Assembly (NCBI GenBank): GCA_013696265.1
Contig: JACCYX010000330.1
Coordinates: 1 to 9,589, forward strand
Source of the DNA: Chloroflexia bacterium
GTDB taxonomy: Bacteria; Chloroflexota; Chloroflexia; Thermomicrobiales; UBA6265
Direction of reading: 5' to 3'
Length of the DNA: 9,589 nt
Positions 1 to 5,835 of this stretch are shown here, piece after piece; positions within the stretch are counted from its first letter, which is position 1, and each line of letters opens with the position of its first letter. The notes beneath the pieces are model-generated. The model had not been told where the DNA came from. It ran no database searches and worked only from the letters and a program-made list of their open reading frames with translations. The position numbers and the translations under genes are program-made.

Positions 1-90
1 TCGCGCCACCGCGATGGAACGCCTTCGGGACCGGCGACGGAGGTGGATGCGTTGCCCATACTACCCGACGTGAACCACCGGCGCATGAAC

Positions 91-126
91 CACGGGGGAG
101 CCTTCCATACGCAAGGTTCCCCCGTG
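91..126 (-). terminator. Hairpin terminator after the three-module surface protein
   Basis: A 14-bp stem (91-104 pairing with 113-126, one G-T wobble) closes an 8-base loop. It lies 29 bases past the stop codon of the minus-strand gene ending at 155. The stem is GC-rich with a run of five G:C pairs. No T-run follows on either strand, so it is not a textbook intrinsic terminator. It could stop transcription with help or protect the 3' end of the message. Its place right after the last gene of the cluster supports a terminator role. Confidence 0.7.
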
Positions 127-154
127 CAGAGGGATATGGCACTGGCTGACGGCC

Positions 155-1960
155 TCACCGTGAGCGAAAGGCGCCAGCCACGTTCGACGGGTTGCGATCT
201 TCCGACGCATGATCGGGATCGTTGGCTGTCCCGGTGGGATTGGCCTGGAGGTCATCGATCACGTTATCGGGGTCACTCGGAACGTTCATCCAGGAGCAGG
301 CGTATTCGGAGCCGAACTGCACCAGCGCGCCGGTCACCAGACCACCAGCGGATGGCTTCAGGGACGGATGCTGGACCCCACCGCCGGGCGATTCCGTGAA
401 GCCGCAGAAGACGATGGGGTCCCCGTAGCCGGGCGGGAGCGTTTCCTGGATCGCGAAGGCGCCGAGGGTAACCCCGGTCCACACCGCTTCGCCAGCCGCG
501 GTGACGGCGGCCTCAGACCCTCCCGCGTGATCGAGGGTGAACTCGACGCCGTTGTGCGACTCCGTACAGATGACCAGGTATTCGGAGAGGACCGCGTCTT
601 CCACCACGCCCAGCGGGCAATCGCGCTTCATCACACGCACCGTGCCGGCGCCGGGATTGGCCACGATGTCATCGATGCCGGGCACCACGGTTGGATTCGC
701 CTGGAGGTCATCGATCACCGTCTCCGGCGCTTCGGTCGGGTTGGCCACCAGCACATCGTCGATCGCGCCGACACCGCCCTCGCCGTCATTGAAGAAGAAG
801 CAACTGAAGCGGTAGGGCTCATGCTGTGCCGGGGATGCCGTGACCAGGCCATCGACCGCCTGGACCTGGAAAAACTCGTAGTCCTGGGCGTCGCCCGCGA
901 ACACCGGGGAACTGACACACCACACCTCCGGTTCACCATAGCCAGCGGGAATGCTTTCCACGATCTGGATCTCACCGCTATCGCCCAGGTCGACATCGGT
1001 CCACAAGAACCTGCCGCCGGCATCGGTGAGGCCATCGCCCATGCCGCCATCGGTGGTCAGCGAGAACGCGACGCCCTCCATTGGGTCGACGCACTCGGTG
1101 CTCGTGGTCCAGTAGCTATCCGAGGGGTTGACGCCCTCGGGGCAGGCGTACGCGTGGACGCGGACGATGTGGTTGTCGTTATCGACCACGTTCATCCAGT
1201 CGCACCCGATGTCCTGACCGGGGCCGATCACGATCCGGTAGAAGTTGATGGTCGAGAGCGGCCCCATGGCGGCGGCGTTGTTGAGCCCCGTGCAGTCCCA
1301 CAGGAATGGTTGCTCGTAGCCATCGGGAATCTGTTCCGCCAGGGAGTACGTGCCCGGCTCGGGCTCGAAGAAGGCGGCCCCGTCGATCACGTCGCCGGTG
1401 ACCGCGAGGAGGTCGGGCTGGCCCGGATCGTGATTGTCGAGCTCGAACGTGATCCCATCGAGCGACTCCGCGCAATCGTCGAGCGGGGAACCCGCCAATG
1501 GATCGTAGAACGCCGGGCAGACCCATTTGCGGACAGTGAGGGTGCCGGACTCGGTGGGGTTGGCCTGGAGATCGTCGATCACCGGCTCGGGAGCTTTGGT
1601 CGGATTCGCCTGGAAATCATCGATCACCGTCTCGGGCTCCCTGGTGGGGTTGGCGACGACATCGTCCGGTCCGCGCGGCGCGTCGGTCGGATTGGCGACG
1701 ACATCGTCCGGTCCATCGGGCGGGCGGGGCGTAGGCGTGTTCGTGGGATTCGCCTGGATATCGTCGATCGGATCCGGCTCGGGCGGCTGGGTGGGATTGG
1801 CCTGGAGCGCGCCCATCGTCGCCGTTGGCGCCTGGGTCGGCGAGGTACGAACCGGGTCGATCTGGGCCACAGCGGTCATGACCGGGACCAGGAGCAGCAA
1901 GGCGAAGGCGAAGAGGACCACGAAGGGGCGAAGGGATGTCGAGCGTTTGCTGGCAAACAT
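155..1960 (-). CDS. Secreted three-module prealbumin-like (CnaB/SpaA-type) surface protein with QANPT linkers
   Basis: A 601-residue exported protein of unknown binding partner. The start at 1960 is chosen because GGAGGAG lies six bases upstream and because a signal peptide begins there: basic residues (KR, R), a hydrophobic core at about 13-29, and a likely cut after AVA (residue 32). The open frame continues upstream but adds only a poor leader. Residues 52-136 are a Pro/Thr/Asp stalk with repeated QANPT or VANPT. Then come three modules of about 125 residues: A (138-260), B (262-391) and C (438-560), with more QANPT linkers at 399-436 and 566-576. Each module has exactly four Cys: 148/163/223/253, 273/290/348/387 and 448/465/519/555. 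Each also has an E-x-(I/L)-P-x-G-Y turn and an Asn four residues after the last Cys, as in prealbumin-like folds with isopeptide bonds. K145 and K445 are candidate bond lysines; module B has none there. There is no LPXTG-type motif and no C-terminal membrane segment, so anchoring is unclear. It is a paralogue of the next gene upstream (2080-5574). Confidence 0.9.
   Translation of the reverse strand: MFASKRSTSLRPFVVLFAFALLLLVPVMTAVAQIDPVRTSPTQAPTATMGALQANPTQPPEPDPIDDIQANPTNTPTPRPPDGPDDVVANPTDAPRGPDDVVANPTREPETVIDDFQANPTKAPEPVIDDLQANPTESGTLTVRKWVCPAFYDPLAGSPLDDCAESLDGITFELDNHDPGQPDLLAVTGDVIDGAAFFEPEPGTYSLAEQIPDGYEQPFLWDCTGLNNAAAMGPLSTINFYRIVIGPGQDIGCDWMNVVDNDNHIVRVHAYACPEGVNPSDSYWTTSTECVDPMEGVAFSLTTDGGMGDGLTDAGGRFLWTDVDLGDSGEIQIVESIPAGYGEPEVWCVSSPVFAGDAQDYEFFQVQAVDGLVTASPAQHEPYRFSCFFFNDGEGGVGAIDDVLVANPTEAPETVIDDLQANPTVVPGIDDIVANPGAGTVRVMKRDCPLGVVEDAVLSEYLVICTESHNGVEFTLDHAGGSEAAVTAAGEAVWTGVTLGAFAIQETLPPGYGDPIVFCGFTESPGGGVQHPSLKPSAGGLVTGALVQFGSEYACSWMNVPSDPDNVIDDLQANPTGTANDPDHASEDRNPSNVAGAFRSR
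233..265 (-). repeat. C-terminal QANPT repeat copy
   Basis: A single copy of the I-D-D-L-Q-A-N-P-T linker (residues 566-576 of the three-module protein), after its last module and before a polar tail of about 25 residues. The DNA is close to the copy near 695-720. Confidence 0.7.
281..1549 (-). repeat. Three tandem 4-Cys prealbumin-like modules
   Basis: Module A is 1181-1549, B is 788-1177 and C is 281-649. By eye, A resembles module 7 of the large paralogue (shared K-W-x-C-P start, C-A-E, T-G-D-x-I-D-G). B resembles its module 2 (shared D-x-Y-W-T, L-T-T-D, G-L-T-D-A, Q-H-E-P-Y). C resembles its module 3 (shared G-V-V-E-D-A, T-L-D-H-A-G-G-S, P-S-A-G-G-L-V-T-G). The pair B-C therefore matches the adjacent pair 2-3. 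Confidence 0.8.
653..766 (-). repeat. Middle QANPT linker block
   Basis: Residues 399-436 of the three-module protein hold three copies of the linker in a row, ending in LVANPT, LQANPT and IVANPG. They separate modules B and C. At DNA level they are degenerate direct repeats around GGTTGG(C)CTGGAGGTCATC on the plus strand. Confidence 0.8.
1553..1807 (-). repeat. N-terminal QANPT stalk, six copies
   Basis: Residues 52-136 hold six copies of (Q/V)-A-N-P-T spaced 14-16 residues apart, most preceded by (I/V)-(I/D)-D-D or P-D-D and followed by a short Pro/Glu/Thr spacer. The underlying DNA shows degenerate direct repeats of about 42-48 bases. The block sits between the signal peptide and module A, as a stalk would. 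The Pro/Thr-rich spacers resemble O-glycosylated stalks, but the N-P-T string is not an N-glycosylation site because proline occupies the middle position. Confidence 0.85.
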
Positions 1961-1966
1961 GGGAAA

Positions 1967-1973
1967 CTCCTCC
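1967..1973 (-). promoter_or_regulatory. Ribosome binding site of the three-module protein
   Basis: GGAGGAG on the minus strand, six bases before the ATG at 1960-1958. This near-perfect Shine-Dalgarno sequence decides the start codon over the alternative starts further upstream. Confidence 0.85.
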
Positions 1974-1978
1974 GGAAC

Positions 1979-1993
1979 ACGCATCAGGTGCGC
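1979..1993 (-). promoter_or_regulatory. Small leader hairpin upstream of the ribosome binding site
   Basis: A 5-bp stem (one G-U wobble) with a 5-base loop just before the shared GTGTTCC sequence and the Shine-Dalgarno site. A stronger hairpin stands in the equivalent place before the large paralogue (5590-5607). The matching position suggests an inherited leader; a regulatory function is inference. Confidence 0.4.
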
Positions 1994-2079
1994 TTGCGAT
2001 CGAAAAGGCACGACACGACGGCGATGGGTACGGGGACCCGGTGAACACAGCGAGGAGATCGGTTCCGTCGCCGTGGCGT

Positions 2080-5000
2080 TCAGGGCTGGAAACGGTTGTC
2101 ATCACGGGCGCCAGGCGGAACGCCGGTATTCGGGTACTTCTCCGGGGTGTCGCCAGGCTTGCCCGGCTCGCCATCGCAGTTGTAGACCGAGACGATCGTT
2201 TCCTCGTTCTCATAGACGTAGAAGGAGTCGCCCTCGCCGAATACCGGCAGCGTGGTGAGGTGACACCACTCGCCGTCGTGCTCGTCCAGGCCGTAATCTC
2301 CCGCTTCGAGTTCGATCCAGGCGATCACGCCCACGCCGTCGGTGACCTCCGTGTCGATCACCTCCCAGACGCCTTCTCCCACATTCCAGTGCAGCAGGTC
2401 GAACGCCTGGCCATCCTCCTCGATTTCGCACTCGACCTCGGAGACGAACGTTTCGGTGGTACACGTGTACTTGGTGACGATGATCGTCCCGCCGCCGGGC
2501 TCGGGAACGTTGTACCAGTGGCAAACGAGGTGCTCACCGGCGTCGAGGTCGATCTCCAGCACATTGCCCATCTGGAGCGGATACGGCTGGAGCACGCCCA
2601 TGATGTGCCCGGTGCATTCGAGGACGAAGACCTGGCCGATGCCTTCGGGCACGAGTTCGACGGCCTTGTACGTGTCCGGTTCGAGATCGTCGAAGATGAC
2701 GCCGCCGTCGATCAGGTCGCCCGTGGCCTGGAGTGCCGCCTCCGCCTCGACGCTGGCGAGTCCGAACTGAAACTCGATGCCGTTCGTTGCTTCCGCGCAA
2801 TCGACCTTGGGGTCGGCGCCATCGGCGAAGAGGTCGTAGCCGGCCGGGCAAGTCCATTTGAGCACGGTGACGCTGCCCGGCTGGCCTGGAATGTTGTAGA
2901 CGTGACAGGCGAGCGCCTGATCCAGGCCATCGGCGGCAAACTCGTACTGCCAATGCCCGGTTGGGGCCGGGTAGGCGTCCCAGCCGGCGTCGGTCGCGCA
3001 GAACACTGCCGGCGCCTCGAATCCCTCGGGAATCGTTTCCTGGCTGCTGACGGCGCCGGCGGGAAGCCCATCGAACTGGACGCCGCCGCCAGCCGTCTCC
3101 ATGACCGCGATGCCGATATCGGACGCTACCCTGAACTCGACGCCGTCGTGCTCCTCGACGCAGTTGGCTTCGTACCAGGCCTGGTCCTCGTCGGACCCGG
3201 AACCTTCCGGGCAGCGCCATTTGAGGATGGTGACGCTGTTTTCCTCGTCCTCGACCGGGACATTGAAGACCCAGCAGTGGAAAACCTCGCCATACGGCTC
3301 GTCGAGGGAATCGTCGAGCACCCCGCCTGGTGCGTTCCCCAACGCCCACACCCCGCTGGGCAGCACGTCACCGCTCTCGTCGATTGGGTTCGTGGAGCAG
3401 TACCACACCGGCTCGCCGTAACCCGCCGGAATCTCCTCGGTCACGGTGATGGGGCCGTTCGGCACGCCGTCCCACCAGGTGGCGCCATCCACGATTGCCT
3501 GGGTGGACGAACCTTCGGCGTGATCGAGAGTGAACTCGAAGCCGTCGCCAGTCTCCGGGCAGGCGGTGATGATGTCGTTGATCACGTTGTCATCGGTCAG
3601 GACGAGATCGACATCGTCCGCGCAGATCCGCTTGTCGATCAGGACACGCGACTCGGGGCCGCTGTCGGGGATGTTGAACCACGAGCAGCGGTAGTCGACG
3701 TTCGGCTCGTCGATCGGGGCGGAAACGAGCCCGCTGGGCGACTGGATGCGACTCAGGGGACCATCCTCGAACGGCAGGCCATGAGGGACAGTGGTGGCGA
3801 AGTTGCAGATGACGACCGGTTCGCCGAAGCCTTCCGGAATCGTTTCCTGGACCGAGGACTCGCCCAGCGGGACCGCCGTCCATGCCACCATGCCGTCGCC
3901 GTCGGTCGTGTCCGGGAACACGCCGTGCGGCGCGCTCAACGCGAACTCGACGCCTGGGTGACTTTCCGGGCAGTTGGCCTTGTAGAAGTCGTCATCATTG
4001 ACGTAGGGCACACCGGCCGGGCAGGCGTAGGTGTTGATGCTGATCGAGTTGTTGGCATCTGGATCCTGGATGTTGAACCAGTAACAGACGTACTCGGACC
4101 CGCCGTTCCCGAAGCTGCCGGTGACGAGTCCGCCCGCGGAGGGCATCAGGCCGGGCAGCTGTATCGATGGGTTGAAGCCGCACCAGACGAGGGGATCGAG
4201 GAACCCGGCGGGCACGGTTTCCTCGATCGCGAAGTCACCGGGCGGCACATCCGTCCATTGCACCAGGCCGCCGGCTGTCGTTCCGGGAAACGACCCACCG
4301 GCGTGGTCGAGCGTGAACGCGATGTCGTCGTGTTCCTGGGTGCAGATCGCCTGATAATCGTCGAACCCGGCGTCCTCGACCACGCCCATCGGGCAGCGGC
4401 GCGTGATGACCGTAACGGTGTTCCCGGCTCCGCCTTCCTGGAGGTTATCAGTCGTCAGGTCGCCGGGGGCGCCATCGCCCGCCATGTTGAAGAAGGTACA
4501 GGAGAAGATGTAGGGCTCGTGCTGTTCCGGCGTCACCGCAGCCAGGCCATCGGTAGCCGCGACCTCGAAGAAATCGAAGTCCTGGGCGTCGGCCGCTTCC
4601 TGTGGGAAGTTGACGCACCAAACGACCGGCTCGCCGTAGCCGTCGGGGATATCCTCATCGAGCTGGACCTGGCCACTGGTGCCGAGGTCGACACCCGTCC
4701 ACTCGATCTCGCCGTTGGCGTCGGTCAGGCCATCGACCGTTCCGCTATCGGTGGTCAGGGCGAAGCCAATGCCGTCGAGGCGATCGGTGCAGCCGTTCGC
4801 GATCGTCCAGTAGTCGTCGGGAATCGCGAAGCCGTCGGGACAGACCTGCTTGGTGACACGAATCGTGTGGCCCGGCGGCTCGGGCTCGCTGACGTTGAAC
4901 CACCAGCACTCGATCTGCTCGCCTTCGGCCACGTTCCAGCTCGGCCCGTTGCCGAGGAACGGCTGGGCGGCGGGTGACGGGAACAGGCTCGACCAGCAGA

Positions 5001-5574
5001 AGACGGCCGGCTCGCCGAACCCGTCCGGGATCGTTTCGGTGATGACGATCGTGCCTGCCGGCACGGTAAACAGCACCGAACCGAGGCTGGTCGATGCCGT
5101 TTCAGAGAACCCGGCCCCATTGGCGACCGTGAACTCGAACTCGCCGTCCGGGCTGAAACAGGCAGCCTGGAAGGTGTCTAGCCCCGTTTCGGCGTAGGGA
5201 TCGAAGCCCGAATCGTCGCAGACACCCTTGGTGAGGGTCAGCGTGGCGGGTTCCGGGTTCGGCGCGATGTCGTCGACCACCGTTTCGGTCACTGGCAGGG
5301 CGGTGGGGTTGGCCTGGACGTCATCGGTTATCTCGTCCGGCTCCTCCGGCTCCTCGGTCACGCGCGGCGTGGGCGTTGGGGTGGGCCGGGCCTGGAGCGA
5401 CGGATCAACAACCTCGGTCGGGGTCGCGGTCGGTTGGGCCTGGACCGGCAAGACCTGAGCGTTGCCGATCGTGTCGAACACAGGCGCCAACAAGAGGACG
5501 GCAAATCCGAGGAAGAACAGCAACGGGTGACGAGGCACGTTTCGCCTTGAGCGGCGTGCGCGATGGATTGACAT
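2080..5574 (-). CDS. Secreted eight-module prealbumin-like surface protein with anchorless YPNTG end
   Basis: A 1164-residue exported protein, probably a long surface stalk or adhesin-like chain. The start at 5574 follows AGGGGA with a six-base spacer and opens an Arg-rich signal peptide (hydrophobic core about 18-31, likely cut after GNA at 39). Residues 40-108 are a Pro/Thr/Glu stalk with PTPTPTP and one VQANPT. Eight modules follow: 110-229, 236-363, 384-502, 509-636, 641-772, 779-895, 900-1024 and a variant at 1028-1133. All 32 Cys of the protein obey a four-per-module pattern. Modules 1-7 have E-x-x-P before a G-(F/Y/I) turn, and an Asn four residues after the last Cys. Lys three residues before the first Cys occurs in modules 1, 2 and 5-8 (K116, K242, K648, K785, K906, K1035) but not in 3 or 4. 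These resemble the Lys/Glu/Asn set of CnaB isopeptide bonds. The end has KPGDTPEKYPNTG, as in the protein cut at the right edge, yet it stops 13 residues later with no hydrophobic segment or basic tail. Neither other frame supplies one. No binding function can be assigned. Confidence 0.92.
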   Translation of the reverse strand: MSIHRARRSRRNVPRHPLLFFLGFAVLLLAPVFDTIGNAQVLPVQAQPTATPTEVVDPSLQARPTPTPTPRVTEEPEEPDEITDDVQANPTALPVTETVVDDIAPNPEPATLTLTKGVCDDSGFDPYAETGLDTFQAACFSPDGEFEFTVANGAGFSETASTSLGSVLFTVPAGTIVITETIPDGFGEPAVFCWSSLFPSPAAQPFLGNGPSWNVAEGEQIECWWFNVSEPEPPGHTIRVTKQVCPDGFAIPDDYWTIANGCTDRLDGIGFALTTDSGTVDGLTDANGEIEWTGVDLGTSGQVQLDEDIPDGYGEPVVWCVNFPQEAADAQDFDFFEVAATDGLAAVTPEQHEPYIFSCTFFNMAGDGAPGDLTTDNLQEGGAGNTVTVITRRCPMGVVEDAGFDDYQAICTQEHDDIAFTLDHAGGSFPGTTAGGLVQWTDVPPGDFAIEETVPAGFLDPLVWCGFNPSIQLPGLMPSAGGLVTGSFGNGGSEYVCYWFNIQDPDANNSISINTYACPAGVPYVNDDDFYKANCPESHPGVEFALSAPHGVFPDTTDGDGMVAWTAVPLGESSVQETIPEGFGEPVVICNFATTVPHGLPFEDGPLSRIQSPSGLVSAPIDEPNVDYRCSWFNIPDSGPESRVLIDKRICADDVDLVLTDDNVINDIITACPETGDGFEFTLDHAEGSSTQAIVDGATWWDGVPNGPITVTEEIPAGYGEPVWYCSTNPIDESGDVLPSGVWALGNAPGGVLDDSLDEPYGEVFHCWVFNVPVEDEENSVTILKWRCPEGSGSDEDQAWYEANCVEEHDGVEFRVASDIGIAVMETAGGGVQFDGLPAGAVSSQETIPEGFEAPAVFCATDAGWDAYPAPTGHWQYEFAADGLDQALACHVYNIPGQPGSVTVLKWTCPAGYDLFADGADPKVDCAEATNGIEFQFGLASVEAEAALQATGDLIDGGVIFDDLEPDTYKAVELVPEGIGQVFVLECTGHIMGVLQPYPLQMGNVLEIDLDAGEHLVCHWYNVPEPGGGTIIVTKYTCTTETFVSEVECEIEEDGQAFDLLHWNVGEGVWEVIDTEVTDGVGVIAWIELEAGDYGLDEHDGEWCHLTTLPVFGEGDSFYVYENEETIVSVYNCDGEPGKPGDTPEKYPNTGVPPGARDDNRFQP
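2122..2136 (-). other. YPNTG sorting-like motif lacking an anchor
   Basis: Residues 1147-1151 of the eight-module protein. The preceding G-K-P-G-(x)-T-P-x-K-Y-P-N-T-G context is shared with the sorting signal at 9365-9379, so it is homologous to a real signal. Only 13 polar residues follow before TGA. Confidence 0.75.
2176..5247 (-). repeat. Eight tandem 4-Cys prealbumin-like modules
   Basis: Module limits from N to C terminus: 4888-5247, 4486-4869, 4069-4425, 3667-4050, 3259-3654, 2890-3240, 2503-2877 and 2176-2493. Modules 1-7 begin with a (V/T)-x-(K)-x-x-C strand and end with C-x-(W/F/V)-(F/Y)-N. Module 8 is shorter, lacks the P-x-G turn and ends V-Y-N-C. It matches the last module of the protein at 9212-9589 and looks like a dedicated C-terminal cap next to the sorting motif. 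The plus-strand DNA repeats short phrases such as CGGGAATCGTTTCCTGG. Confidence 0.85.
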
Positions 5575-5580
5575 GGCATT

Positions 5581-5586
5581 TCCCCT
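5581..5586 (-). promoter_or_regulatory. Ribosome binding site of the eight-module protein
   Basis: AGGGGA on the minus strand, six bases before the ATG at 5574-5572. It sets the start there rather than at the GTG about 105 bases upstream, which would place 35 residues in front of the signal peptide. Spacing equals that of the paralogue at 1960. Confidence 0.75.
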
Positions 5587-5589
5587 GGA

Positions 5590-5607
5590 ACACGTCTGGT
5601 GACGTGT
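5590..5607 (-). promoter_or_regulatory. Leader hairpin upstream of the eight-module gene
   Basis: A perfect 7-bp stem (ACACGTC with GACGTGT) and a 4-base loop, ending three bases before the Shine-Dalgarno site. The 3' arm overlaps the GTGTTCC sequence found at the same place before the paralogous gene. It could affect ribosome access or message stability; this is inferred from position alone. Confidence 0.5.
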
Positions 5608-5635
5608 GCGCGATACGCTTCCGGACAGGACCCGA

Positions 5636-5647
5636 TGTCGATCGACA
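5636..5647. promoter_or_regulatory. Perfect 12-bp palindrome, possible operator
   Basis: TGTCGATCGACA reads the same on both strands and lies 62 bases upstream of the start of the eight-module gene. GGAC (5628-5631) and GTCC (5648-5651) flank it, with four extra bases on one side. A dimeric regulator could bind it, and the LuxR-type protein upstream is a candidate. I could not place a convincing -35/-10 pair beside it. Confidence 0.3.
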
Positions 5648-5835
5648 GTCCTCAGTATCCGGATCCGTGGGGCTGGCACATCGTACCAAGGTCCAATTCA
5701 CGCCAGGCAGGTGCGGTGTTGGCTGTGGGGAGCAGGGAAGGGTGGACGTCGAGCGAGGACCGAGAAGGGGTGCTCATGGCGCCTGTCGCCGGCACATCCC
5801 ATAGTGCGGGGTCCGGCACGGGCTCGCCTCGTTGC

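Noticed and set aside
1..90. Possible start of another gene or a promoter left of the terminal hairpin
   Set aside because: No ribosome site, convincing -10/-35 pair or recognisable peptide is visible in this short stretch.
233..1807. Direct repeats that might be a CRISPR array
   Set aside because: Copies are degenerate, unevenly spaced and keep the reading frame of a protein linker; they are coding repeats, not identical repeats with unique spacers.
1994..2005. CGATCG core upstream of the three-module gene, as a second copy of the palindrome at 5636-5647
   Set aside because: Only the six-base core matches, the flanks differ, and CGATCG also occurs elsewhere in this GC-rich window.
209..2044. 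Plus-strand open frame of 611 codons opposite the three-module gene
   Set aside because: Its repeated phrases merely mirror the QANPT repeats of the true gene on the other strand.
1936..4977. Very long plus-strand open frame (1013 codons) opposite the eight-module gene
   Set aside because: It is antisense to a gene with signal peptide, ribosome site and strict repeats. Its translation has no recognisable domain, and long antisense frames are expected in GC-rich DNA.
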